Assembly: GCA_964289745.1 (NCBI GenBank)
Contig: CAXYMM010000001.1
Coordinates: forward strand, 1,736,001 to 1,800,000
Origin: Ekhidna sp964289745
GTDB lineage: Bacteria > Bacteroidota > Bacteroidia > Cytophagales > Cyclobacteriaceae
Reading direction: 5' to 3'
Length of the DNA: 64,000 nt
This document shows, piece by piece, positions 34,503-43,713 of the stretch (positions within the stretch are counted from its first letter, which is position 1; every line of letters begins with the position of its first letter). The notes beneath the pieces are model-generated. The model was not told the origin of the DNA. It did no database searches and saw only the letters and a list, made by a program, of their open reading frames with translations. Made by a program: the position numbers and the translations under genes.

Positions 34503-35288
34503 TCAATTCTTAATCGAATTTACAAAATTTTTAATTGCTTCACCAGAAGCATCCTTTTTCAGTTGGTTTATAAAGGCACTACCAATGATGGCTCCATGAG
34601 CATAACTACATGCTTTTGAAAAGGATTTATGATCTGAAATGCCAAACCCAATTAGCCTATAATTTTTGAGTTGCATTTCAACGATTCGCTCGAAGTATGA
34701 AATCTGGCTTTCTTCAATTCCTTTTTTGGCGCCTGTAATACTAGAAGATGATACCATGTAGATAAACCCACTCGACCAATCATCTATCTGCCTGATTCGT
34801 TTCTCAGAAGTATTGGGGCTTATTAGAAATACATTATGCATCGCATATTGTAGAAAAATTTTTTTGTACTGTTCATGGTATTCTTCTATTGGGAGATCAG
34901 GAATAATCAATCCATCAATCCCAACTTCTGCGCAGGCTTCGCAAAACTTCTCTAATCCATATTGAATAATTGGATTTAGGTAACCCATTAACAAAACGGG
35001 TATGGTCACCGACTTTCTGAGACTTCTAAGTTGATCGAAAAGAATGGGAATGGTCATGCCATTCTTGATGGCGTCCATGGAGCTTTTCTGAATGGTGGGA
35101 CCATCGGCAAGCGGATCAGAAAATGGAATTCCTATCTCTAATAGGTCTGCTCCGCTCTCTTGAAGATTCTTTGCGATGCGAACCGTATCGTCAATATGTG
35201 GATAACCTGCAGTAAAATAGATGTTCAATACATTTTTTTTTGTTTTTAATGCATGGTTGACCCGATTGATAATGGGTTTATCTTTCAT
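34503..35288 (-). CDS. trpA: Tryptophan synthase alpha chain
   Basis: A 261-residue TIM-barrel enzyme that cleaves indole-3-glycerol phosphate and channels indole to TrpB. Motifs: FTAGYPHIDDT, GADLLEIGIPFSDPLADGP (catalytic Glu), IDGLIIPDLPIEE (catalytic Asp), and SPNTSEKRIRQI. The usual C-terminal phosphate-binding GFGISDHKS and GAIIGSAFI are present. It follows trpB by 3 bp and precedes aroF by 1 bp. Confidence 0.96.
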   Translation of the reverse strand: MKDKPIINRVNHALKTKKNVLNIYFTAGYPHIDDTVRIAKNLQESGADLLEIGIPFSDPLADGPTIQKSSMDAIKNGMTIPILFDQLRSLRKSVTIPVLLMGYLNPIIQYGLEKFCEACAEVGIDGLIIPDLPIEEYHEQYKKIFLQYAMHNVFLISPNTSEKRIRQIDDWSSGFIYMVSSSSITGAKKGIEESQISYFERIVEMQLKNYRLIGFGISDHKSFSKACSYAHGAIIGSAFINQLKKDASGEAIKNFVNSIKN

Positions 35289-35291
35289 CTT

Positions 35292-36473
35292 TTAATATTT
35301 TCCCCAGCTGATATAGGTCTCTAAATCCTTATCTCCACGCCCCGAAAGATTCAGAACAATTACCTCATCATTCCTAAATTCTTTCTTTAAAAAAACAGCT
35401 AGTGCGTGAGCGGTTTCCACCGCTGGAATAATACCTTCTAGCTTGCTTAGCACTACACCAGCCTGCATAGCTTCTTCATCCGTAATAGCGAAAAATTCCG
35501 ATCTTCCGGCATCATAAAGATGAGCATGTAGCGGCCCGATCCCAGGATAGTCAAGCCCTGCGGAAATGCTATAGGGTTCGATCACTTGTCCGTCTTCGGT
35601 TTGCATCAAGAGTGTTTTGCTACCATGTAAGATACCCGATTTACCAAGTTTTGTAGTAGCGGCAGACTTTCCAGATGAGACACCCAAGCCTGCAGCTTCG
35701 GCAGAAATCAGGTTGACGTTTTTATTTTCTAGAAAATGGTAGAAAGCTCCAGCGGCGTTGCTTCCACCACCCACACAGGCAATGACGTAGTCTGGTTCGT
35801 TTCTTCCTTCTTGTTCCTGCAGTTGTTGTTTAATTTCCTCACTAATAACGGACTGAAAGCGTGCTACCATATCTGGATACGGGTGTGGTCCCACTACCGA
35901 CCCAATGATGTAGTGCGTATCAACAGGATTGTTTATCCAATGCCGCATGGCTTCATTAGTAGCATCTTTCAATGTTTTGCTACCCGATTTGGCAGCACGA
36001 ACTTCTGCTCCTAAAATTTTCATTCGCTCAACGTTGGGCTTCTGCCTCGCCATATCCACTTCACCCATATAGATAATACATTCTATGCCCATGAGGGCGC
36101 ATACAGTAGCTGTGGCCACTCCATGCTGCCCAGCCCCGGTCTCCGCAATGATCTTCTCTTTTCCTAACCGTTTGGAGAGTAAAATTTGACCCACCGTATT
36201 ATTGATTTTATGTGCCCCTGTATGGCACAGGTCTTCGCGTTTTAGGTAGATTTTCGTTTGGTACTTTTCCGAAAGTCGCTGAGCGAGATAGAGTGGAGTC
36301 GGTCTTCCAACAAAATTTCTCAATAGCTCGTTAAAATCGTTTTGAAAGTCTTTTGTTTCCATTATTTCTAGATAGCTTTTTTGTAGCTCCTCAATATTTG
36401 GGTGAAGCATTTCTGGAATAAAAGCTCCTCCAAACTGTCCATAATACCCTCTTTCATCTACTCGATAATTCAT
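35292..36473 (-). CDS. trpB: Tryptophan synthase beta chain
   Basis: A 393-residue PLP enzyme that condenses indole with serine. The N-terminus GYYGQFGGAFIPEMLHP is the family start; the PLP Lys is in KREDLCHTGAHKINNTVGQ; GAGQHGVATATVCAL (catalytic Glu before GAGQHG, in AETGAGQHG) and the phosphate loop CVGGGSNAAGAF follow. LNLSGRGDKDLETY is the conserved end. It is of the canonical TrpB1 length. Its start overlaps trpF by 4 bp. Confidence 0.97.
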   Translation of the reverse strand: MNYRVDERGYYGQFGGAFIPEMLHPNIEELQKSYLEIMETKDFQNDFNELLRNFVGRPTPLYLAQRLSEKYQTKIYLKREDLCHTGAHKINNTVGQILLSKRLGKEKIIAETGAGQHGVATATVCALMGIECIIYMGEVDMARQKPNVERMKILGAEVRAAKSGSKTLKDATNEAMRHWINNPVDTHYIIGSVVGPHPYPDMVARFQSVISEEIKQQLQEQEGRNEPDYVIACVGGGSNAAGAFYHFLENKNVNLISAEAAGLGVSSGKSAATTKLGKSGILHGSKTLLMQTEDGQVIEPYSISAGLDYPGIGPLHAHLYDAGRSEFFAITDEEAMQAGVVLSKLEGIIPAVETAHALAVFLKKEFRNDEVIVLNLSGRGDKDLETYISWGKY

Positions 36474-37087
36474 AATCCTTCTTTCAATTTTTCTATCAAT
36501 TTTAAATTTTTTACGCCTGGATCAATTTCAAATTTGCTATTTACATCTATTCCAATCATCCCAGGCAGATTTCTTTTTTTCAGTTCCCCCAGATCACAAA
36601 GCGATATACCCCCGCTTAGCAGATACGGGGTACTTAAATCATATTCCTCTAATATAGACCAATTAAATTGATGGCCTGTTCCACCGTATTCCTTTGCTTT
36701 GGTATCAAACAAAAAATAATCGGCTTCTTTAAAATTTAATAAGTCGCCCGGCAATTCATCCATCACTCGAAAAACTTTTATAACGGTAAAGCCTCTTTTT
36801 TTCAACTCATATACGGTTTCTCGTGATTCATCGCCATGTAGTTGAATCACTTTAAGGGAGAATGTATTCGCTTTTTCCAACATATAGTCCATAGAAGCAT
36901 TCACAAAAACACCTACTTTTTGAATAGGCTCGTGAACTGATTTTGCAAACGAAACTTCTAAATCACCTGCAAACCGTAAAGACTTTTCGTAGAATATAAA
37001 CCCAATAAAATCTGGGGAGAGAGCAAGTAGGCCTTTTATGTTCTCCTTCTCACGCATGCCACAAACCTTTAATTTTAGTCTCTTCAC
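36470..37087 (-). CDS. trpF: Phosphoribosylanthranilate isomerase
   Basis: A 205-residue TIM barrel that carries out the Amadori rearrangement of phosphoribosylanthranilate. The catalytic Cys lies in KVCGMREKENIKGL; PDFIGFIFYEKSLRF, VIQLHGDES, the catalytic Asp in DYFLFDTKAKEYGGTGHQF, and LLSGGISLCDL are family markers, with GIDVNSKFEIDPGVKN at the C-terminus as the phosphate loop. It overlaps trpC and trpB by 4 bp each, so translation is likely coupled. Confidence 0.95.
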   Translation of the reverse strand: MKRLKLKVCGMREKENIKGLLALSPDFIGFIFYEKSLRFAGDLEVSFAKSVHEPIQKVGVFVNASMDYMLEKANTFSLKVIQLHGDESRETVYELKKRGFTVIKVFRVMDELPGDLLNFKEADYFLFDTKAKEYGGTGHQFNWSILEEYDLSTPYLLSGGISLCDLGELKKRNLPGMIGIDVNSKFEIDPGVKNLKLIEKLKEGL

Positions 37088-37869
37088 TTCAATTGGCTTA
37101 TAAACTCTCTGGCGGCCTTTTCTGGTCTTCCATGTTTCATGAAAGTCTCTCCGATTAGAAATCCATTAAAACCATACTCTTTCAACTCATTGATGGTTTT
37201 GGGGTTACTTAGTCCACTTTCAGCTACTTTCAAAAAATTATCTGGGATTTGAGGAGCCAGTGATCTTGAAACTTCGATACTGGTTTCAAAAGTCTTTAGA
37301 TTTCGATTGTTTACGCCAATTAGGTCCACTTTTTCAGTAATTGAATTTTGCAATTCTTCTTCATTATGTATCTCTAATAGCACTTCCATACCAAGGCTTT
37401 GCGCCAGACCGCCTAGCGTTTCAATTTCTGCTTTTGAAAGTATGGCTGCAATCAATAAAATCACATCTGCTCCAATCGACTTGGCTTCTATAACCTGATA
37501 TTCATCAATCGTAAAATCCTTCCGAAGGATAGGACAAAAATTAGCGGATCGAGCTATTCTCAAGTCTTCAGAGGTACCTCCAAAATATTTTTTATCGGTA
37601 AGAACAGACAGACCAGATGCTCCAGCTTGCATATATCCGATCGATGTTCTTTCTACCGACACGTATGGATTAATGTCTCCTTTTGACGGTGATCTACGTT
37701 TGATTTCGGCGATAACTCCAGACTTGTCCGCTCGAATTAAGTATTTTTTTAGCGAAACGGGTTGGCCTTCAAAGTAATGGCTTTGTTCTAGCAATTTTAT
37801 CGGAAAGAGCTGCTTCCTTTCTTCGACCTCTGCTCGCTTATCCGATACTATTTGAGCTAGTATATCCAT
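37084..37869 (-). CDS. trpC: Indole-3-glycerol phosphate synthase
   Basis: A 261-residue TIM barrel that closes the indole ring. It carries IAEIKRRSPSKGDINP (catalytic Lys and SPS loop), GASGLSVLTDKKYFGGT, PILRKDFTIDEYQVIEA (second catalytic Lys), GMEVLLEIHNEEEL, VDLIGVNNRNLKTF, and VAESGLSNPKTI with FLIGETFMKH. It is a separate enzyme rather than a TrpC-TrpF fusion as in E. coli. Its start shares one base with the trpD stop. Confidence 0.96.
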   Translation of the reverse strand: MDILAQIVSDKRAEVEERKQLFPIKLLEQSHYFEGQPVSLKKYLIRADKSGVIAEIKRRSPSKGDINPYVSVERTSIGYMQAGASGLSVLTDKKYFGGTSEDLRIARSANFCPILRKDFTIDEYQVIEAKSIGADVILLIAAILSKAEIETLGGLAQSLGMEVLLEIHNEEELQNSITEKVDLIGVNNRNLKTFETSIEVSRSLAPQIPDNFLKVAESGLSNPKTINELKEYGFNGFLIGETFMKHGRPEKAAREFISQLK

Positions 37870-38861
37870 CAGTTATTTACGTTTAAAAAGGTTTTGAATG
37901 CAGCAATGGCTTTTTTGCTATCTAAAGATTCTGTGGCTATTGAGATCGCCTCTGCCATCGGTATTTGCTTTGCAGTAGCGATAGCCAACCCAGCATTGGC
38001 CAATACTACTGATTCTTGAGCCTCATTTCCATCACCAGACAAGATTCGTTGGAAAATTTCTGCCGCTTCCTCTACCGAGTCTCCTCCATGAAGTTCTGTT
38101 GGCTTCAATTTTTTAAAACCCATGGACTCTGGCGTGATTAAAGATTCTTTTTTATTGGAAATAAGCTTAAAAGGTCCGGTAAGTGATATTTCATCATATC
38201 CATCCAATGCGTGAACGATAGAAAAATGTTTATCAGTATTTTGGTATAAATAACCGTATAACCTGGCTAGTTCTAAACTAAAAACCCCAACTAATTGATT
38301 GGGTGGAAAAGCCGGGTTCACCATCGGACCCAACATATTAAAAAAAGTCTTTACCCCTAATTCCTTTCTTACAGGTCCTACATTTTTCATGGCAGGATGG
38401 AATAGTGGAGCGTGCATAAAACAGACCCCTGATTTATCGATCGACTCTTTCATTTTAGCAACCTCACCACTGAATTTTACACCTAAAAATTCTAATACGT
38501 TAGAAGAGCCACTAATGGAAGAAACTCCGTAGTTTCCATGTTTGGCAACGTTCACTCCAGCTCCTGCTACAATAAATGAGGAAATCGTCGAAATATTAAA
38601 GGTATTCTTACTATCTCCCCCAGTTCCGCACATGTCTATTGCATTATAACCTTTTAAGTCGACTGGATTGCAAAGTTCTAGCATCGCGTCCCTAAACCCT
38701 TCAAGTTCTTGAACGGTAATGGCTCGCATCAAGTAGATGGTTAAAAATGAGGCGACCTGACTGGTATTATATTCCCCCTGAGCCAAGCCCCGCAATACAC
38801 TTTTCGCTTCCGTGCGCGAAAGCACTTGATTACTAATCAAACGATTTAAAATTTCCTTCAC
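37869..38861 (-). CDS. trpD: Anthranilate phosphoribosyltransferase
   Basis: A 330-residue TrpD that transfers phosphoribosyl from PRPP to anthranilate. Seen are AIDMCGTGGDSKNTFNIST (the PRPP-binding GTGGD motif), VAKHGNYGVSSISGSSNVLEF, VCFMHAPLFHPAMKNVGPVR, and NMLGPMVNPAFPPNQLVG. It is the stand-alone form without a fused glutaminase. It overlaps trpG by 4 bp and shares one base with trpC. Confidence 0.96.
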   Translation of the reverse strand: MKEILNRLISNQVLSRTEAKSVLRGLAQGEYNTSQVASFLTIYLMRAITVQELEGFRDAMLELCNPVDLKGYNAIDMCGTGGDSKNTFNISTISSFIVAGAGVNVAKHGNYGVSSISGSSNVLEFLGVKFSGEVAKMKESIDKSGVCFMHAPLFHPAMKNVGPVRKELGVKTFFNMLGPMVNPAFPPNQLVGVFSLELARLYGYLYQNTDKHFSIVHALDGYDEISLTGPFKLISNKKESLITPESMGFKKLKPTELHGGDSVEEAAEIFQRILSGDGNEAQESVVLANAGLAIATAKQIPMAEAISIATESLDSKKAIAAFKTFLNVNN

Positions 38862-39430
38862 AGCCGTAACCAGTTTTCAATAAGTGTTTCACCATGTTCA
38901 GTCATTATGGATTCAGGATGAAACTGAACCCCTCGGACTTTTAAAAATTTATGTTTAATAGACATAACGTTACCATTGTCTGCAATACTGGTAACCAGAA
39001 TATCTTCTGGGATAGAGTCTTTCTCAATGACCCAAGAATGATACCTACATGCATTAAACGTATGGGGTATGTTTTTAAAAAGCAGGTCATTTTCTACAAC
39101 TTCAATCGGTGTAACCACCCCGTGGTATACTTTTGAAAGGTTCAATAGCTTACCTCCAAAGTGTTCTCCTATTCCTTGATGACCGAGGCAAACACCAAGG
39201 ATGTTTTTCGTATCAGCATACTTCGCCAAAACTTGAGGCATCAGTCCAGTATCTTTTGGAACTCCAGGGCCCGGAGAAAGCAATATATGTTCATAGTCTT
39301 CTACAATAGATAGCTCAAAGGCATCATTTCTTACCACTCGCAGTCGATCTTTCGGTACAAGTTTTCTTAACATATGTACCAAATTGTAGGTAAAAGAATC
39401 GTAATTGTCGATTACTAATATTTTGCTCAT
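38858..39430 (-). CDS. trpG: Anthranilate synthase component II (glutaminase)
   Basis: A 190-residue class I glutamine amidotransferase that supplies ammonia to TrpE. Catalytic triad: Cys in ILGVCLGHQGIGEHFGG, and His/Glu in GVQFHPESIMTEHG. The start is ILVIDNYDSFTYNLVHML and the oxyanion segment is LLSPGPGVPKDTGL. Such subunits may also serve 4-amino-4-deoxychorismate synthase (PabA), but the 4-bp overlap with trpE supports TrpG. Confidence 0.94.
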   Translation of the reverse strand: MSKILVIDNYDSFTYNLVHMLRKLVPKDRLRVVRNDAFELSIVEDYEHILLSPGPGVPKDTGLMPQVLAKYADTKNILGVCLGHQGIGEHFGGKLLNLSKVYHGVVTPIEVVENDLLFKNIPHTFNACRYHSWVIEKDSIPEDILVTSIADNGNVMSIKHKFLKVRGVQFHPESIMTEHGETLIENWLRL

Positions 39431-40818
39431 AGCTCTTCTGCCATTTTTACTGCCTTTTCAAGTGCTCCCACTTTATGGTAAACCTCTTTTAGTTCACTTT
39501 CTGGCTTTGACTGTGAAACAATACCTGCCCCTGCCTGAAATTTTAGCATGTTATTTTGGCTTTTAAAACTTCGAATCATTATTGCATGATTGAAATTACC
39601 ATCAAAGTCCATAAAACCCACCGCCCCTCCATAGAATCCTCTGGGTGTTTCTTCATACTCGTCAATAATTTCCATGGCCCTAATCTTAGGTGCTCCGGAG
39701 AGCGTTCCAGCAGGGAAGGTTTCTCCTACAATATCCATAAACGATGAACCGCTATTGACCGTGCCCGTAACTTTAGAAACGAGGTGAATGACGTGAGAGT
39801 AGTATTGAACCTCTTTATAGGTTTCAACTTTTACGTTGTTGCAACTGTGGCTTAAATCATTGCGAGCCAAATCCACTAGCATAACGTGTTCGGAATCTTC
39901 TTTAGGGTCTTTTAAAAGTTTTTCGGCCAGCTCCGAGTCTGCTTTGTCGTTTCCAGTTCGTTTGAACGTACCAGCTATTGGATGAATCGCTACTTTTCCA
40001 TTCTTAATCACCACTTGAGCTTCTGGCGATGAACCGAATAGCCTAAAATCTCCGTAATCAAAATAGAAAAGATAGGGTGAGGGATTTACTGAACGCAATG
40101 CCCGATATACTTGAAAATCGTCCCCATGGTAAGAAATACTGAAATTTCGTGACAACACTACCTGGAACACATCCCCAATATTGCAATGATGTATTCCCCG
40201 CTTAACCATCTCCAAATACTCTTCGTCCGTCTTATTCGAGTACTTCTCTGAAGTAGTAACAAATGGATAAAATGGAATATTCCGTTGCTTTACCAACGAT
40301 ATCACTTCTTCAAACAGTAAATCATTAGGTCGGTCTACATATGCCTCGATCAAAAAGCATTCATTTTTGAAATGATCCATTGCAATGATGAACCTGAAAA
40401 CGTGATATTGCGCAATGGGAGTCGCTTCATCTAGTTTTTTAAGTTCGATTTCCTCAAATTCATTAATAGCATCATAGTTCAAATAGCCGAAAAGACCTGA
40501 TTCGATGTGCGCCTTCTGAGAAGGTTCATGGTTGAAGGCATTTGCAAAAGCATTTATTTCTTCTTTTAAATTACTCCATTCTCGTTCTTCTGATGTTTCA
40601 CCTGGTTTGTAGAAACTAAGACGATGCTCATCGACCTTTATTGATGCAATGGGGTCGCAACAGATGTAGGAAAAACTATTTTCGGCACCGTGATAGTCAG
40701 AACTTTCCAACAAAAATGAGTTTGCAAAGCGATCCCTCAATTTTAGGTAGACGCTCACTGGCGTGATCGTATCCGCAAGAAAACTCGATCTACGAGTCTT
40801 TAATTTTATCTTTTCCAT
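39427..40818 (-). CDS. trpE: Anthranilate synthase component I
   Basis: A 463-residue chorismate-using enzyme that makes anthranilate. The N-terminal LLESSDYHGAENSFSYI carries the LLES tryptophan feedback-inhibition element. The catalytic half has GDVFQVVLSRNFS, NPSPYLFYFDYGDFRLFGSSPE, HPIAGTFKRTG, LVDLARNDLS, FPAGTLSGAPKIRAMEII, and RGFYGGAVGFMDFDGNFN with the Mg-binding acidic residues. It is the first structural gene of the operon and lies 13 bp after a terminator-like hairpin in its leader. Confidence 0.96.
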   Translation of the reverse strand: MEKIKLKTRRSSFLADTITPVSVYLKLRDRFANSFLLESSDYHGAENSFSYICCDPIASIKVDEHRLSFYKPGETSEEREWSNLKEEINAFANAFNHEPSQKAHIESGLFGYLNYDAINEFEEIELKKLDEATPIAQYHVFRFIIAMDHFKNECFLIEAYVDRPNDLLFEEVISLVKQRNIPFYPFVTTSEKYSNKTDEEYLEMVKRGIHHCNIGDVFQVVLSRNFSISYHGDDFQVYRALRSVNPSPYLFYFDYGDFRLFGSSPEAQVVIKNGKVAIHPIAGTFKRTGNDKADSELAEKLLKDPKEDSEHVMLVDLARNDLSHSCNNVKVETYKEVQYYSHVIHLVSKVTGTVNSGSSFMDIVGETFPAGTLSGAPKIRAMEIIDEYEETPRGFYGGAVGFMDFDGNFNHAIMIRSFKSQNNMLKFQAGAGIVSQSKPESELKEVYHKVGALEKAVKMAEEL

Positions 40819-40830
40819 ATTAGTAAATAC

Positions 40831-40861
40831 AAAAAAACCCTGACGAAATCTGTCAGGGTTT
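40831..40861 (-). terminator. Hairpin with T-run ahead of trpE (attenuator)
   Basis: On the minus strand, arms AAACCCTGAC and GTCAGGGTTT pair perfectly (+ strand 40852-40861 with 40835-40844) around a 7-nt loop, and the 3' arm runs into seven consecutive T. It ends 12 bp before the trpE ATG, between the likely promoter and the gene. This is a strong intrinsic terminator and fits transcription attenuation of the trp operon. In the RNA, the leader segment CUGUUA (about 40872-40877) could pair with UGACAG in the 5' arm/loop as an antiterminator; that is inferred. Confidence 0.8.
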
Positions 40862-40885
40862 GATATTTATTCATAACAGAAGCCG

Positions 40886-40939
40886 TCAATAACCACTTAA
40901 ATTAGAGAACCTCCACTGATATGCTTGTATCTTTTTCAC
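40886..40939 (-). CDS. trpL: Candidate trp leader peptide
   Basis: A 17-codon frame starting with GTG (40937-40939) and ending at TGA, reading MKKIQAYQWRFSNLSGY. It contains one Trp (TGG), one Phe and two Tyr codons, and ends 25 bp before the attenuator hairpin. That fits an amino-acid-sensing leader for an operon that makes Trp and handles Phe and Tyr. Only one Trp codon and a GTG start make it uncertain; it could be chance. Confidence 0.35.
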   Translation of the reverse strand: MKKIQAYQWRFSNLSGY

Positions 40940-41048
40940 TTTACGAAGCTAAATTAATTTCAAACACAAAAACGAGCTAACATTTTTTTATCAATTTTGA
41001 ATGCGCTGAGATTAGAAAAAATTCATATTTTTAAGTTAACTTTCAAAA

Positions 41049-41462
41049 ATGTTATCAGAAGAAGAAAAAATAAGCATACTGGTGCACCTATCCAAAATAG
41101 ATAATTTTCTTGCCGAAGATGAACATCGGCTTATTCTTTTTATTGCTGATGGTCTAGGTATGTCAAAAAAGGAAACAGAGAGATTGATTGAGTCTCCGAA
41201 ACCAATCCCGTCCCTTAAAAATATCCCTCATGATGATAAATTTATTTACCTATTTAACATTATACGAATGATGAAGGCTGACGGGAAAATACATTATAAG
41301 GAAATTAAATTTTGTGAAAAAATTGCGATGAACCTTGGCTACAAGCCAGGAGTTATTGCCGAACTTTCCGTATACATCTACAAGGATCCGACCATTAACT
41401 CAAACCATGAAATGCTTCGAGCTATAGCAGATTCACATCTTATTTCTATTGAAGACAATTAA
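41049..41462 (+). CDS. TerB-like domain protein
   Basis: A 137-residue all-helical protein resembling the TerB/DjlA N-terminal fold. Two acidic helical segments look alike: ILVHLSKIDNFLAEDEHRLI and FNIIRMMKADGKIHYKEIKF, each with the D-G/N-x-x-x-x-E pattern that binds metal in TerB. There is no signal peptide and no membrane segment. The role may be in metal or stress sensing, but is not established for this branch. The DUF5916 gene overlaps its end by 14 bp. Confidence 0.7.
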   Translation: MLSEEEKISILVHLSKIDNFLAEDEHRLILFIADGLGMSKKETERLIESPKPIPSLKNIPHDDKFIYLFNIIRMMKADGKIHYKEIKFCEKIAMNLGYKPGVIAELSVYIYKDPTINSNHEMLRAIADSHLISIEDN

Positions 41463-43707
41463 TTTTAACACGCTAGTTGCCCCTTTATTTTTTTATTCGT
41501 TTTTCTCCTTTTCGCAAAATACCCAAGGAATAGCGAATTATCATTTAGCGAAAGCAGACGATCCCTTCTCTGTGGATGGAGTCCTTGACGAAGATTTTTG
41601 GACAAATGCGCCGCGAGGCGGTGGTTTTTTTCAGTCTTATCCAAATGATAACGTTCTTGCAAAGGACAGCACGCAATTCATGCTTTCGTATGATGATCAT
41701 TTCCTTTATGTCGGAATCATTTGTTACGATTATCTGAAAGGGAAGCCCATAAACAACACCTTGAGACGAGATTTTAGCTGGATCACCAATGACAATATAA
41801 GTTTTTACGTTGACCCCTACAACGATAAATCGAATGGCTTTACTTTCCAAGTAACTCCCGATAATGTGCAAAGGGAGGGGCTGGTTATTTTGGGAGGTGA
41901 CGTGCAGGATGACTGGGACAATAAGTGGTACAGTGCCACAAGTAAATTTGAAAATGGATGGACTGCAGAAATGGCCATACCTTTCAAAAGTATCCGCTAT
42001 AACAACGCTTCGGATTGGAACATTCAATTTATTCGAAACAATCAAAAAGGCAATGAACGAACGAACTGGATTCGAGTACCACAGCAGTTCAGAGGCAGCG
42101 ACCTTACTTACACGGGGAAACTTGTCTGGAGTGATCCGCCTCCCAAGGCAGGAAAAAATTTTACCCTTATTCCGTATGCGACTTTAAGCACTGCACGTGA
42201 TTTTGAGGATGAAATTTCAAAGAAGAAGGCAGACTTCGGATTCGACGCAAAAATTGGATTATCGAATTCCCTAAACTTGGACATTACTTTCAATCCTGAT
42301 TTCTCTCAAGTGGAGGTGGATCAGCAGGTTACGAATTTACAAAGATTCGAAATCTCATTTCCTGAAAGAAGGCAATTTTTTCTAGAGAATCAGGACCTCT
42401 TTGCACAGAATGGATTCCCTTCAACTCGGCCTTTTTTCTCCAGAAGAATAGGTATTCAAGGATCTGGAAGCACGCAACGTACTGTCCCGATCATTGGAGG
42501 AGCGAGATTAAGCGGAAAAATAGGCACTAAATGGAGACTGGGTCTTCTAAACATGGTGACAAGAGAAGATCGTACCCTAGAAGAAATTAGCCCGGGTCAG
42601 AATTACTCAGTAGCCGTACTTGAGCGCCAGTTGTTCAAAAGATCCAGAGTAAGTGCGGTTTTCGTGGGTCGTACCAATTTGGGAAAGGCCGCATTAGACA
42701 CCTTCGCTATCTCGGATGCAAATATCCTCGTTGCCAATAATAAACCCATCGACCCGCAAGACACGCTCTTAACCTTGAGTGAATACAACTACGTATATGG
42801 CTTAGATTATAACTTAGCTACGGTAGATAATAAGTGGGAAGGCAACTTCTATTACCATCGATCCACCGATCCGGATAAAAAAAAAGACGCACAAACTTAT
42901 GGGGCCTTTTTACGTTACCAAACCACCCAAAAAAACATAAGGGCCTTTTTTCGAAATGTGGGCGAAGGCTACAATGCAGAGGTGGGTTTTATTCCGAGAA
43001 CGGACTTATACATCATGGGCGCACGGGCTAACTTTAATTTCTTTACTGAGGGGGTAATTCAACGTCACGGGCCTGGGTTTGGCGGTTGGATATTGTACGA
43101 TACGGACTGGAACCACTTAGACAATACAATCTCTGCCAGCTATGGAGTACAATTTTTAAATACCTCTTCTTTTCGAATTGAAATTGAGAATCGAACAGTA
43201 CAACTTCTCGATTTCTTCGACCCCTCGGGTTCAGGTGGAGTGGAACTGCCCGCCGGAACGATTGAGAACTGGACGACCACCCGTATAAACTACCAATCTG
43301 ACAATCGAAAATCTTTTACTTATGGGGTGGGGTTCGCACGAGGGGGATTTTATAATGGGCAAAGAACAAATTTAACAACCAACCTTTTGATGCGTTTTCA
43401 GCCCATTGTCCAAATTGGCATAAATGCCGAGTTTAACAGAATTACGCTTCCAGCCCCTTACAACGATGCCGATCTCGTTTTAGTGGGGCCTCGATTTGAT
43501 TTGACCCTAACGAATAATGTTTTTTGGACCACTTTTATCCAATACAACACGCAAGGGAATAATCTAGGCCATAATTCCAGGTTTCAGTGGCGGTTTAAGC
43601 CGGTATCAGACCTGTTTATCGTTTATACAGACAATTACCTAACCCCTGCACTGAATACCCGAAACAGATCGCTGGTAGTAAAGCTAAGTTATTGGCTTAA
43701 CCTCTAG
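41449..43707 (+). CDS. DUF5916 outer-membrane protein with CBM9-like domain
   Basis: A 752-residue secreted protein. It starts at TTG with a signal peptide (TLVAPLFFYSFFSFSQ). Residues about 30-230 form a CBM9-like, carbohydrate-binding-type domain (DPFSVDGVLDEDFWTNAPR; HFLYVGIICYD; DNISFYVDPYNDKSNGFTF; GWTAEMAIPFKSIRY). The remainder is DUF5916, probably a large beta-barrel, with the conserved LDITFNPDFSQVEVDQQVTN, FPERRQFFLENQDLF, and a terminal strand SLVVKLSYWLNL. It probably sits in the outer membrane; substrate unknown. The 14-bp overlap with the TerB-like gene suggests co-expression. Confidence 0.85.
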   Translation: MKTINFNTLVAPLFFYSFFSFSQNTQGIANYHLAKADDPFSVDGVLDEDFWTNAPRGGGFFQSYPNDNVLAKDSTQFMLSYDDHFLYVGIICYDYLKGKPINNTLRRDFSWITNDNISFYVDPYNDKSNGFTFQVTPDNVQREGLVILGGDVQDDWDNKWYSATSKFENGWTAEMAIPFKSIRYNNASDWNIQFIRNNQKGNERTNWIRVPQQFRGSDLTYTGKLVWSDPPPKAGKNFTLIPYATLSTARDFEDEISKKKADFGFDAKIGLSNSLNLDITFNPDFSQVEVDQQVTNLQRFEISFPERRQFFLENQDLFAQNGFPSTRPFFSRRIGIQGSGSTQRTVPIIGGARLSGKIGTKWRLGLLNMVTREDRTLEEISPGQNYSVAVLERQLFKRSRVSAVFVGRTNLGKAALDTFAISDANILVANNKPIDPQDTLLTLSEYNYVYGLDYNLATVDNKWEGNFYYHRSTDPDKKKDAQTYGAFLRYQTTQKNIRAFFRNVGEGYNAEVGFIPRTDLYIMGARANFNFFTEGVIQRHGPGFGGWILYDTDWNHLDNTISASYGVQFLNTSSFRIEIENRTVQLLDFFDPSGSGGVELPAGTIENWTTTRINYQSDNRKSFTYGVGFARGGFYNGQRTNLTTNLLMRFQPIVQIGINAEFNRITLPAPYNDADLVLVGPRFDLTLTNNVFWTTFIQYNTQGNNLGHNSRFQWRFKPVSDLFIVYTDNYLTPALNTRNRSLVVKLSYWLNL

Positions 43708-43713
43708 GTTGTG

